From: Pseudocercospora fijiensis CIRAD86
Lineage: Eukaryota > Ascomycota > Dothideomycetes > Mycosphaerellales > Mycosphaerellaceae
Direction: 5' to 3'
DNA length: 64,000 nucleotides
NCBI RefSeq assembly: GCF_000340215.1
Contig: NW_006921534.1
Location: 1,483,053-1,547,052 of the forward strand
How positions within the stretch are numbered: the first letter of the stretch is position 1; each line of letters starts with the position of its first letter. The position numbers and the translations under genes are program-made. Positions 10,730-20,191 of this stretch are shown one piece after another. Under the pieces are notes generated by a model. The model searched no databases and was not told where the DNA came from. It was given only the letters and a program-made list of their open reading frames with translations.

Positions 10730-12676
10730 TCAATGGATGAAGAAGTCATGCAGCGGAGCTTTCGGCACTGGCCGGCTGACCGAATCCCAATCGACATCTT
10801 TGACAGCCTCGCCATGCATGATTCCCTCAACTAGGCACTGACCGACAATATACCATTTGTCTCCGAGAGGTCGCACCACAAATGGCGTCGGAACGCCAAG
10901 AAAGACGCAAACTTCATCGCTCGCCACGGTGGCCGCGGGTCCCAACCCAGGCGACCCGTCGTTCAGAATGATGGGGCGGCGATTTATGCAAGGATGTGCT
11001 AGCTGATCGGTGCCATAGAATCTGGTCTCGAAGCCACGCAGATAGTTCTCGATAGTCCGTCCGGTAACTGATTCTGATGATTGCCGTGATCTTCCAGACG
11101 CAGCAATTACAGAGTCGGTTCGATAGTCTCCCTCAAGTTCCCTGGCCTGGCGCAGGATGAACTTTCTTCTCTCGGTCTGCTGTAATGTGTACCGCACGCC
11201 TCGAACGCTGCGTGATATCGACTGCCACTCCACTTTCCACGTCTCTATTTGTGCAGATGCATCTTGGATCGAGCAGCGGTCGCCAGGGCCTGGAAGCTTT
11301 GATTGCGTGCCAACAGCTGCTATCTTGCCAATCTGCACGCCTCTGAGCGCCAGAACGTTGCCATATCGCGCAGAGACCATATGCTTGTGGCCAGGTGTCC
11401 AACCGGCTCGCCAACTATCACGCTTCATCGGTCGTTCCTTCAATGGCTGCCTCCAATCAACGACCCAAGAGGGCAGCACACTGTCTCCTCGAACAGGACC
11501 GGCGGAGTTGAGGGCATCTGAGATATCGAGGCGAATGAAGAACCACATCAGATCGGTGTACACTTGCGGTATGCTCTTGGCGTAGTCCGGCGTGATGAAC
11601 TTTGGGATTGGCTTCTGAAACAGCGAGATCATGGCGAAGATTCGATCTCGAGGATCAAAACAATGCAGTCCACGAGTCTTCTCCATCAGCTCGTGAAGGC
11701 GATAGAACGGTAGCATAGGGCGGCCGCTCTTTTGGCTTTGGAAAACAGATTGATAGGTCGCGCTGCAGAGCGTGCCTCTGCCGACGCCAAGCTGCCACTC
11801 TTCGAAGCTTTTCCACTGTCTGCTGGACAGCGACTCGAGACCAAGATTCGTCAAAGTGGTCAGGACATTCGGCAGGGTCATGTGCACACTGGCGGCCAGA
11901 AGTGGCAGTTCCTGTAGGTCGATTGTGGAAGGATGCAGCTTGATATCGCTGATGACCGCGCCGCCCACAAGTACTCTGGAGTTGCGGGAGAAGAGAACTT
12001 CTTGCATTGCCCATGTGCGCGAGAACCAGGGCCGCTGAAGGAATTTCCGAGCGTGATCTTCATCTTCCGGATTCAGCTCGGACGTAATGAAGTTATCGTC
12101 GTTGCTGCTTTCTGGCATCAGTTGCACCACCCTGGCAGAATGCGAATCGTGCCTGCCCAGATAGACGACGGTGCGGCTGGCTTTGATGAAGATATCTGCT
12201 ATTCGTCCGGCTTGCTCGTTCCGCTCCTCAATGTTGTCCATATCTATGGAAAGCGCATCGATCCAGAATGGCCCCGGGATATCTGCGTCGGCCAGCGACT
12301 TGAGAAGGTCTTCGCAATTGAGAGGGACTCGGATCAGCTTTTGGTTGCAATGGATCCAGCGACTGCGATTGGGATCACCCCAGGTATAGGAGACAGCGGT
12401 GTAGTCCGAGTCGATGCGGGCGTGGACTATGTGATAAGCCAGCTGCCATTCGCCGGTGAAATTCGACTTCCTGATGAACACCAGGCGAATTTCATTGGCA
12501 TCTCCCAGAGGCTCATACTCGAAAGCTGAGGAGTGTACGGGGCGCCACCGCTGTTTCTCGCGACGCTCCTGGCCATCGCTGGCTCCGCTGCCGAGTCCAC
12601 AGCGGAGGCGACGCCATAGTGAGCAAAGATTGGATGCGGAAAGGTCAATCTCCCTCAAAGCAGAATCCGGCGGCAT
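10730..12676 (-). CDS. HET-domain protein
   Basis: Intact single-exon ORF of 648 aa. The HET domain (heterokaryon incompatibility, PF06985) spans roughly residues 90-240. Its three hallmark blocks are visible: YTAVSYTWGDP (92-102), FWIDALSIDMDNIEERNEQ (138-155) with IFIKASRTVVYLG, and FLQRPWFSRTWAMQEVLF. HET proteins trigger regulated cell death after fusion of unlike hyphae, usually with partner modules; here no NACHT or repeat domain follows. The C-terminal ~350 residues match the usual long tail of stand-alone HET proteins (LHELMEKTRGLHCFDPRDR, PSWVVDWRQP). The start at 12676 gives MPPDSALREIDL. It is divergent from the transporter at 13470. Confidence 0.93.
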   Translation of the reverse strand: MPPDSALREIDLSASNLCSLWRRLRCGLGSGASDGQERREKQRWRPVHSSAFEYEPLGDANEIRLVFIRKSNFTGEWQLAYHIVHARIDSDYTAVSYTWGDPNRSRWIHCNQKLIRVPLNCEDLLKSLADADIPGPFWIDALSIDMDNIEERNEQAGRIADIFIKASRTVVYLGRHDSHSARVVQLMPESSNDDNFITSELNPEDEDHARKFLQRPWFSRTWAMQEVLFSRNSRVLVGGAVISDIKLHPSTIDLQELPLLAASVHMTLPNVLTTLTNLGLESLSSRQWKSFEEWQLGVGRGTLCSATYQSVFQSQKSGRPMLPFYRLHELMEKTRGLHCFDPRDRIFAMISLFQKPIPKFITPDYAKSIPQVYTDLMWFFIRLDISDALNSAGPVRGDSVLPSWVVDWRQPLKERPMKRDSWRAGWTPGHKHMVSARYGNVLALRGVQIGKIAAVGTQSKLPGPGDRCSIQDASAQIETWKVEWQSISRSVRGVRYTLQQTERRKFILRQARELEGDYRTDSVIAASGRSRQSSESVTGRTIENYLRGFETRFYGTDQLAHPCINRRPIILNDGSPGLGPAATVASDEVCVFLGVPTPFVVRPLGDKWYIVGQCLVEGIMHGEAVKDVDWDSVSRPVPKAPLHDFFIH

Positions 12677-13469
12677 GATGGTGGGCGATCATTCGTGCGG
12701 TCGATGTCAACGCGTGGCATCATTCATTCTTCTGCGCGGATGCCTGCTCTTCTGTCCTGGAGCGTGATTGTCACCCCGGTGCCTACGGTCTAGAATACCA
12801 CAGGTGAGCTTAAGGCTTAAGATTATGCCTTCGTGATCAGCAGGCATCGTGGCCGGGGTGCACGGCGCGGCATAGCCAATTGCCATTATTATTGCCATTG
12901 CCTGATGATGAGGTGCAAAGCCCACATGGCAACAGATAGGGGACATTATTATTGAATAGCAAGAAGGATATATATGCATAGAGCAATATCACGACAGTGA
13001 CATGCTCAATTGCACTACTCTGCCCGCTTCCGAATCCTTTGCTGCTCCTGTCTGCCCAGTGCCTGCGGAGACTCGTCTCATCGAACCTGCACCTGCACCG
13101 CCGCCAATATTAATCAAGACTCGCAATGGAAAAGAAGCTGGCTGCTTGTGCACAATGAATGCTGCTACGACCGGGCGTGTCATAGAATATCCAGCGGGGC
13201 AGTACGGCGTCGGACAGATGCTGATCGATGGAAACAATCTCAAGTCCGCGCTGGGCGCCTGCACTTGACCAGGTTTATACATGTTACTTCAGGCTTCACC
13301 TAGAGAAGCTTATTGGAGCACCCAACCAATCCTTGCCCGGTCGATACCACACATACCGCCAAAGTAACACGGCGCCTCTGCAACATCAGAACCACCAATA
13401 TATCCATATACACCGCCTCGGTCAGACCGGCAACAACAGCACCACCCTTCGAATCGAAGCAGCTTCACA
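12677..13469. promoter_or_regulatory. divergent upstream region of HET and transporter genes
   Basis: About 790 bp between two divergent start codons. It contains two copies of an ATTATTATTG motif (about 12886 and 12944) and a TATATATG stretch at 12969-12976. Small ORFs around 13002-13303 have no coding signature. Promoter function is inferred only from position. Confidence 0.4.
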
Positions 13470-15158
13470 ATGGAAGAACGACAGAAAGAAGGCACGCCGC
13501 AAATCCGGCCAACCAGCTCCTCACCTTCACCTCCCCTCTCAAGCCCCAAGAAAGGTCCAACAGTCAACGACTCCACGACATGCCTCGAAGACATATCACC
13601 ACAAAAGTCCTTACTGGGAGCCCAAGCCGCCAACGACGACGAACACGCCCTCACCTTCCGCGAAGCAACAGCTCTCTTCCCCAAAGCAATCCTCTTCTCC
13701 ATAGGAATCAGTCTCGCAATCATCATGGAAGGCTACGACAACTCCCTTCTCGGCAACATCTTCTCTCTCCCACAATTCCGCGAATACTTCGGCAAAAGAC
13801 TCCCCAACGGCGACTATCAAGTCTCGGCCTCATGGCAATCTGCTACGAACGCCATAGGATCAGTCGGAGGCATTATAGGACTGATTCTCGCGGGCTGGAT
13901 GGTGGAGAAAGTCGGGTACAGGAGGTCCATGCACGTCGCCCTGGCATTCATCACAGCCGCAATTTTCATTACCTTCTTTGCGCATCACATCATCACGTTA
14001 TTTTTCGGGCAACTGATCACGGGCATTCCGTTCGGGATGTTCCAGGGCATGGCGAGTGCGTATGCGGCTGACATAGCGCCTTTGGCTTTGCGCGCAGTGC
14101 TGACCTCGTTTTTGAATCTTTGTTGGTGTATTGGACAATTCATAGCTACGGGAGCGATGAAGGCGGCGCTGACAAGACATGATGAATGGGGGTTTCGGAT
14201 TCCGTTTGCGACACAGTGGTTCTGGCCTGTTCCCATCGCCATCATAGTCTTTTTGGCGCCCGAGTCGCCGTGGTGGTTGATGAGGAAAGGACGACGTGAC
14301 GACACCAAAGCGGCGCTCAGACGACTGACCGCTACGACCATGCCGGAGGAGCAGCTGGAGAATTACTTACAGTTGATTGATTACACCAATGAGCATGAGA
14401 AGAATGTGCAGGAAGGTACGACGTTTTACGACCTCTTCAAGGGCAGCAACCTTCGTCGAACGGAGATCGCGGCAATGGCTTGGGCTTGTCAAGTCGCGAG
14501 TGGCATTTGGCTGAGTGGCAATATCACCTACTTCCTGGAGCAAGCTGGATTTGACCCGCAGCACGCGTTCAGCTTCGGCCTCGGCATGACCGGTCTCACT
14601 TGCGTCGGGACAATAGCCTCCTGGTTTGTCGGTGCTCGAGTTGGCCGGAGAGCACTGTATCTGACGGGCCTTACCGGAATGCTCGCGATTGAGCTGATTG
14701 TGGGCGCGATGGGTATTCCAAGGCTGTCTTCAGGAATCGGCTACGCGTCAGGTGTCATGCTGGTGCTACACAGCTTCATTTACTCTTTGACGATTGGTCC
14801 AGTCTGCTTCACGATCGTACCGGAGGTGCCTTCTGCAAGACTGCGGCAGAGGACAGTGGTCGTTGCGCGGTCTGCATATCAGGTGCTGGCAATCGGTGCC
14901 AATTTCTTGAGCCCTCCAATGCTCAACCCCACTGCCTGGAATTTAAGAGGAAGGGCGGGCTTTGTATGGGCTTCAATCTGTCTCATCGCTTTGACGTGGA
15001 CGTTCTTCCGACTGCCGGAGTGCAAAGATCGGACGCCATTTGAGCTTGATCTCTTGTTCGAGCGACGTACGCCGACCAGAGCCTTCAAGCATGCCAAAGT
15101 CAATGCTTTCCGGTTTGCAGAGCATGAAATAACGGAGAGGGCAACTCAGGACGAGTGA
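13470..15158 (+). CDS. MFS sugar transporter, alpha-glucoside permease type
   Basis: Intact ORF of 562 aa. About 75 cytosolic residues rich in Ser/Pro precede twelve predicted membrane helices. Family marks of sugar porters are present: EGYDNSLLGNIFSLPQF in helix 1, GWMVEKVGYRRSM after helix 2 (G-x3-D-x2-G-R-R type), and PESPWWLMRKGR near residue 270, where the Trp of PESPWWL is typical of maltose/general alpha-glucoside permeases. After helix 12, LPECKDRTPFELDLLFE replaces PETKGR-x-EELD-LF. It should import a glucoside by proton symport at the plasma membrane. The adjacent convergent gene (15247-17121) encodes a glycosidase, which suggests uptake and hydrolysis of the same compound. Confidence 0.92.
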   Translation: MEERQKEGTPQIRPTSSSPSPPLSSPKKGPTVNDSTTCLEDISPQKSLLGAQAANDDEHALTFREATALFPKAILFSIGISLAIIMEGYDNSLLGNIFSLPQFREYFGKRLPNGDYQVSASWQSATNAIGSVGGIIGLILAGWMVEKVGYRRSMHVALAFITAAIFITFFAHHIITLFFGQLITGIPFGMFQGMASAYAADIAPLALRAVLTSFLNLCWCIGQFIATGAMKAALTRHDEWGFRIPFATQWFWPVPIAIIVFLAPESPWWLMRKGRRDDTKAALRRLTATTMPEEQLENYLQLIDYTNEHEKNVQEGTTFYDLFKGSNLRRTEIAAMAWACQVASGIWLSGNITYFLEQAGFDPQHAFSFGLGMTGLTCVGTIASWFVGARVGRRALYLTGLTGMLAIELIVGAMGIPRLSSGIGYASGVMLVLHSFIYSLTIGPVCFTIVPEVPSARLRQRTVVVARSAYQVLAIGANFLSPPMLNPTAWNLRGRAGFVWASICLIALTWTFFRLPECKDRTPFELDLLFERRTPTRAFKHAKVNAFRFAEHEITERATQDE

Positions 15159-15246
15159 TGAGACGAAAACGAGGTGTACTAACTTGAGTTCTATATCGCA
15201 CTAGCATCAATCACCGCGGCCAGTGTGTTCATACATGGCTTTTCTC

Positions 15247-17121
15247 TCATCCCTTATGAGCCTCTGCTCTCGCCGCAGCTTCTCTCCGCAGCGTAAGATA
15301 TGTCGCAGCAGACCAGGTGTAGGAGACATCCCGCAGACCGGCTCCGCTCAATGCATCGTAGTTCTCGGCAAATCCAGTTTTTTCGCATAGCGCAATAAAA
15401 CGGCTGCTAATGGTGTTGGCGAGCTCTGTGAACCCTACACGGCGCAGCCCTGATTCGATGAGCTGCGTTGAGGGAGCCCAGATCGGCCCACGCCAATAGC
15501 CGTCGCTCCGGTAATGAGGTGAGTCAAGCTGCTCGGTAGCAAGTCCCCACGATGTCAAGTGTTTGGAGAGATCATCGACCATTTTCGCGACGATTTCTTT
15601 CGGAAGGTACTCTGCAGCGACGATAGGCATGAGTGTGAATAGTGAGGTCGATCGCTTCCTCTCACCCGTCAGAGCATTCTTGACCAAGAAGGCTTTACCG
15701 TCCCAAAGCTCTTCGACCAGTGCCGTGAGTAGAGCGTCTCTCACTTGGCGCCATCTCTCGGACTCTTGCGAAGGGCGGTCAAGTATTTTAGCAAGATCAG
15801 CCAGAGTATCGGCTTGAATGACCAGGTACGCTGCGCATTCGGGACCGATGATGACTGACTGTCCATCAAAGACAGTGGAGTTGTCCCATCCACTATCATT
15901 GCCATGCGGATACCACGGCAAGCGGGAGATACTCCCACGCCGTTCCTGTAACCAGAACTCAGTAAAGCGTGCAGTGGACGTGTATAGATAGTGCAAAGTC
16001 TTAGAGTCGATGTCGGTACCTCTCATCTCAAGCAATCTTGCAATCGCCCAGCCTTGAATAGGTGGCTTTGTGTGGCCCCATTCCACGAACAGCCAGTCTA
16101 TTGAATCCGGCAAACGGCCATTACGAGCTTGAAGATCGCTGAAAAGCAGAAGCTGATTGAGCGCAAGTTCCAAATCTGCATCTGCGACACCTAGAGCATT
16201 TAAACAATTGTCCCAACTCCAAGCCCTGTTCATCCACAGTTTGCTCATCAGGATGGCCTCGCGAGTCAAGTGTCCGCCAGCACGGATCGTGGTTGCCCAG
16301 ATGACATAGCTGGCCAAACTCTCGGTGTGGGACAAAGCCGTTGTAGACCATGGACACAGACTTTTTGCGAAGTGTTGAAACTCGACTTGGGTCCGCTCGA
16401 CCGTTGATTCGAATGGAGTGCTCTTGACATCGTCAACGAACTCATCGCAGGTATTCATTGTATCACCATCGCCTGTTGTCATATCCAACTCGCATGCCAA
16501 AAGCTCCCATTCAGGATTCTCTTCCGTTCCAGCTATCTCAATGCGCTTGTCGAGAACTTCTGGTCTATTGCCATTGATCTGGCTAAGCTTTCCTCGGGTC
16601 GCAATGAAGCGATATCCTGGCATGCTGTTAAAGACGTAGTCAATCGAGTCTGGCGTTCCGTTTACATGTGGTCTGCAAAACATGTACGCACTACACGCCT
16701 CTTTCTCAAGCCCCGCATCGGTGTCGAAAGTAAAGGGAACAGTCCCGCGGAATCGGAGACATCGATCGTGAAGGAAGGCGACCTGGGTCAAGATAGATCC
16801 TTCATGCTGCCAAGACAGTATACCTGGTTTTGCCTTGACTGTCGTGAGGGGGTTCGCGCGTTGGAAGCCGGATGGTGCAGGCAGTGCATGTCCTGGAGGA
16901 ATTGGGCGAAGGGCGAAGAGTGGAAAGCCGAACTGGCGGCAGTGAGTAACGAGATACACATCACTTCCAGGAGTGAGGCAGCCTCGCCTCCCAGCTTTGG
17001 TCGCAAGGCTGAGGTATGACCCTCGCTGACTCCATGGGATGATTGACACGTCTAGGTCGAGGTCGTCGTTGTTGCTGCAGTCCGCGTCTGCCAAGGCCAT
17101 TCTCCTCGTTGGCCTGTGCAC
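15247..17121 (-). CDS. GH63-like (six-hairpin) glycosidase
   Basis: Intact ORF of 624 aa, no signal peptide, so probably cytosolic. The (alpha/alpha)6-barrel half (residues ~250-615) carries GH63/YgjK-type blocks: NRAWSWDNCLNALG (298-311), the equivalent of the WD motif; RLPDSIDW and WGHTKPPIQGWA (336-359); HGNDSGWDNST (406-416); DGYWRGPIWAPSTQLI (540-555); and DVSYTWSAATYL near the end. The family hydrolyses alpha-glucosidic bonds or, in the related mannosylglycerate hydrolases, glycosides of small acids. An N-terminal beta-rich part precedes it, as in the family. It is convergent with the transporter, 88 bp between stops. The start at 17121 is the first ATG; Met8 is an alternative. Precise substrate unknown. 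Confidence 0.82.
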   Translation of the reverse strand: MHRPTRRMALADADCSNNDDLDLDVSIIPWSQRGSYLSLATKAGRRGCLTPGSDVYLVTHCRQFGFPLFALRPIPPGHALPAPSGFQRANPLTTVKAKPGILSWQHEGSILTQVAFLHDRCLRFRGTVPFTFDTDAGLEKEACSAYMFCRPHVNGTPDSIDYVFNSMPGYRFIATRGKLSQINGNRPEVLDKRIEIAGTEENPEWELLACELDMTTGDGDTMNTCDEFVDDVKSTPFESTVERTQVEFQHFAKSLCPWSTTALSHTESLASYVIWATTIRAGGHLTREAILMSKLWMNRAWSWDNCLNALGVADADLELALNQLLLFSDLQARNGRLPDSIDWLFVEWGHTKPPIQGWAIARLLEMRGTDIDSKTLHYLYTSTARFTEFWLQERRGSISRLPWYPHGNDSGWDNSTVFDGQSVIIGPECAAYLVIQADTLADLAKILDRPSQESERWRQVRDALLTALVEELWDGKAFLVKNALTGERKRSTSLFTLMPIVAAEYLPKEIVAKMVDDLSKHLTSWGLATEQLDSPHYRSDGYWRGPIWAPSTQLIESGLRRVGFTELANTISSRFIALCEKTGFAENYDALSGAGLRDVSYTWSAATYLTLRREAAARAEAHKG

Positions 17122-17694
17122 AGGATCTCCTTCTCCTTCCCTCCAACTTTCAACTTCTTAAGTGGAAATGTGAACTTTGTGCCAACTCACACAAAAGCTG
17201 TTTGGCGGTCTATCAAGTCAGCCCATCGTTCCCATTGCTCCTGCTTGGCCTGGATCTGCAAAGGCTTCCAGGATGCTTTGAGTTCGAGCATCCTTCACCT
17301 CCCTGCATTCAGCCAATCCCAAGTTGCATTCGCTGGCAATCGTTGATGTGCTTTCTGTCGACAGCACATGCAGAGCCTCAACCGGATTGCGAGTCTCGAG
17401 ACGGCGGTTCGTCATATACACGGACGGCAGCGAGGCCGTCATCGGGACCACTTACACGGAGAGACGCCTAGAAAGAAGCAAGACTCTATTTTCCCACGAG
17501 AAGATACGATTTCGCATTGGAATGCTTCGCTCACAAGGATTGCTCGAGTTGGTGCGCGGAAAGGTAGTGAGGGTGCGCGACGGCACCGCTTTCGACTTCA
17601 GTCAAAGCGTCCTTCAGGAACGTACATGTATGTGAGTTCACATCAAATCTCTTGGCTGGTAGTCGTCCTCAGAGTTCTTCGCCGAAAGAGATGG
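17122..17694. other. upstream region of glycosidase gene, no gene supported
   Basis: Overlapping short ORFs on the plus strand show no recognisable domain and shift frame repeatedly. Its right end grades into the degenerate tandem array described next. Confidence 0.4.
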
Positions 17695-18770
17695 TAAAAA
17701 GTCACATTCTCACGAGACGAGACTCTACACTGAGGCTACGCTGGAATCGTCTGTCTGCAATTCTCATTGCCCAGCTCAAGGTCCTTCTTAGAGAAGCTGA
17801 CCAAAAGGAAAGTGAGTACTACATCATCACCGGTCCTGACTCTACGCTGTAGCTACGTTGGGATACATATTGTTTCGTAATCCATAGCTCGGCTTGGAGT
17901 ATTCTCACGGAAGCTGACTGGAAGAGAGGTGAACTGTACAACGCACCATGAGCCGGCCCTGGAAAGGGGCTCCGTTGGAATACAGGTCACTTCGCATTGC
18001 AGCGCCCGCCTCTGTGTCTTTCTCCGAGATGCTGACTGGAATGTTGGTGAAAAGTAAGTTCTCACGGTAAGCCGGCTTCATTATGAGGCTACATATGAGC
18101 ATTTATGATCTTGCACCAAGTTGCTCACCGCAGGCTCAACTTCCGGAAAAGGCAAGTTGTCTTAGACCAGAGGAGGTAAAGACTTGGACCTTCACTGTGT
18201 ATTAGTTCCATAATCGGGCTGTAGAGATTTTTACACGATCTCGTAACGGACTGCTCAAATAACGCGTTCTCTGAGGAGAGCGTTAGGCATTCTGGAAACC
18301 GGAAGGTGAAGACTTGGACTCTCACCTTGGGTCCACTCCATTTGGAAGCTGCACAGGAGTGTGTGCGAGCTCGCACTGAATTGCGAGACGTATACTGTTC
18401 CATTGGAAGCCTTAAACATCCTAAGCAGGCAGGAGGCTAGGAATTGAGTCTCACTGGATCGTTCCCTGCGAGAAAGGGGTGCGCGACTGCATGCGGTTTT
18501 GCGCGCAATAGCTCGGAGAGTGTTCTTGGCTGAGAAGGCTCCAATGTTCTATGAAGAGTAGAGTTGAAGACTACGATGAGTTGACTCTGCGGTGAGGTTG
18601 CACAGCTTTTCATGTGGTCTCGCACTGGATAGCTCAACGTATATCCTTCCTGGGAGGGCTGAGATGGGGAGAGGTGAAGTCTTAAAATCTCACCGTAACC
18701 TATCTCCGCGATGAGGCAATTCAGGAGTGTATATGGTTTAGCATAGAAGACGTTGTACCTTCACGTCCAC
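17695..18770. repeat. degenerate tandem array, unit about 118-133 bp
   Basis: Anchors recur at regular spacing. GCTGAC starts at 17795, 17913 and 18031, exactly 118 bp apart twice. GACTCTAC starts at 17721 and 17838 (117 bp). The AGGTGAA-like anchor recurs at 17927, 18045, 18174, 18304, 18437, 18562 and 18672 (spacing 110-133 bp), usually followed about 10-20 bp later by TCTCAC. Other shared words are GAGGCTAC and TAGCTC. At least seven diverged copies are visible. There is no open frame through the array. It does not show RIP, consistent with short, diverged units. Confidence 0.7.
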
Positions 18771-18937
18771 ACAGACATCGAAGCCAAAACTATGGTATTG
18801 GAGAGTACTGAAGACATAATTCAAAGTACAAACAGAGTACCCATAACCTTCCTGACCCCAAAATCCAAAATAAAAGCAGAAAAAACCAACGCCGATGTAC
18901 TTCCCATCTCCAATTATGCAACTATCGAGGGAAAGCT

Positions 18938-19861
18938 CTACGCGCCGATCATCATGGGTGGCGCAGGTGGGCCGCTCAAGCTCCCAATATGTTTCTCACC
19001 ATCCTCATCCTCCACATCCCTCAATGCCATCTCCCACATTCTCCGCCATCCCCAAACCTCCGAGAACCGAAGAACAATCCTCCCCTTTCCAGCAAGCATA
19101 CCGTCTAGCGAAGCCTTCATCTGCCCAAACATTTTCCCAGCAATCCTTTTCTGCCTGTCGGAGATTGGCTCGTTCGTCTTCGAAATCTGATAGTTCTTGC
19201 CATCCTTGGAGATGTCGAGCGTGAAGACGGATTTGCTGTCGGGGGCGAAGAAACCGCGGATGGAATACTTCTTGATGTATTCAACTTCGCTGATATACAG
19301 CACTTCTATCATAGACCGAGATCCGAGAGCCAGATCAACAGATCCTCTGTGAAAGTCGAAGCTCAGGTTGAGTCTGAGGGTCTGGTGGAAAATGATCATG
19401 GAGTCGTGGCGAAGGGAGCGAGAGACGCCGCAAATGGGTGGTGGCGTGGCGGAAATGTTGGAACTGGGCACAGAGGACATGTAGGCTTCGATAACAAGGA
19501 GGCCGAGTTCTGCCGGCAGGTTCTTGTATTTGTGAAAGGTGATGTTCTCGTCAGCGGATTCGAGGATCTTGATCAAATCATCTCGCGCGCGTCTTGTGAT
19601 TCTGTTGGAGCTCCTCGGGAGGCTTATTCCTCTTTGCTGGCAGAAGACTTGAAGCTCCTCGCTACTGCATGTTTCGTATAGCAAAACTCCGCGCTGAATT
19701 CGACGGTACTGAGCTTTGACTCGGTCATCCGAAGTCGCGACTGTGGTCTTGCCAAGTATCTCGTCAACTTTGATGCGCATTGTATCCATAGGTGGAAGTT
19801 CGGGTTCCTGATGCCTCAATCGGCGGCGATGTGGTTCGCGAGGTAGTTTTAATTTGAGCAT
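18938..19861 (-). CDS. F-box-like/SAP-like uncharacterised protein
   Basis: Single-exon ORF of 307 aa. Residues ~60-100 (ETCSSEELQVFCQQRGISLP then RARDDLIKILESAD) look like a SAP-type helix-extension-helix. This is followed by YKNLPAELGLLVIEAYMSSV, in the position and style of the short F-box-like LPAELR-x-x-I motif common in dothideomycete proteins, then CGVSRSLRHDSMIIFHQT, which fits the 'VSRQLRxEs..iFy' continuation of that family. The C-terminus is Gly/Pro-rich. Role unknown; such proteins are sometimes predicted substrate receptors of SCF ubiquitin ligases. A Met at codon 25 is another possible start. Confidence 0.65.
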   Translation of the reverse strand: MLKLKLPREPHRRRLRHQEPELPPMDTMRIKVDEILGKTTVATSDDRVKAQYRRIQRGVLLYETCSSEELQVFCQQRGISLPRSSNRITRRARDDLIKILESADENITFHKYKNLPAELGLLVIEAYMSSVPSSNISATPPPICGVSRSLRHDSMIIFHQTLRLNLSFDFHRGSVDLALGSRSMIEVLYISEVEYIKKYSIRGFFAPDSKSVFTLDISKDGKNYQISKTNEPISDRQKRIAGKMFGQMKASLDGMLAGKGRIVLRFSEVWGWRRMWEMALRDVEDEDGEKHIGSLSGPPAPPMMIGA

Positions 19862-20191
19862 GTTGCCTTGTTCTATTATGAACCAAGGTGGAAGTGCGCC
19901 AGGCTCCTGACGAAATTTGAAAATCTTGTCTTGATGTACTGTAAGAAAGCAAGGTTGGAAAGAGACTCAGGTTGCGTTTAAAGAGGGCCGCTGCCAGGTG
20001 AGTTTCCGCAAAGCTTTGACCAGGCTTGTGCTACTTTAGAGGCACGTGCCAGAGGCCTTGCCCGCTTCACTCTCGTTCACATGCCCTAGGAACCTCCTCA
20101 TATTACACAAGACTTGTGCTATTCAGAGCATGTGATATGGAGGTAGCACCGTCTTCGGGATGCAGACAGATGAAGCAGTGCGAATTCGCGC
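19862..20191. other. short intergenic region
   Basis: 330 bp between the start of the F-box-like gene and the stop of NOP15 (both minus strand), so it should hold the promoter of the former and the 3' end of the latter. No distinct motif was recognised. Confidence 0.4.

Noticed and set aside
13002..13303. Two overlapping plus-strand ORFs in the HET/transporter upstream region
   Set aside because: Two frames overlap almost completely and neither has domain-like sequence; more likely promoter and 5' UTR.
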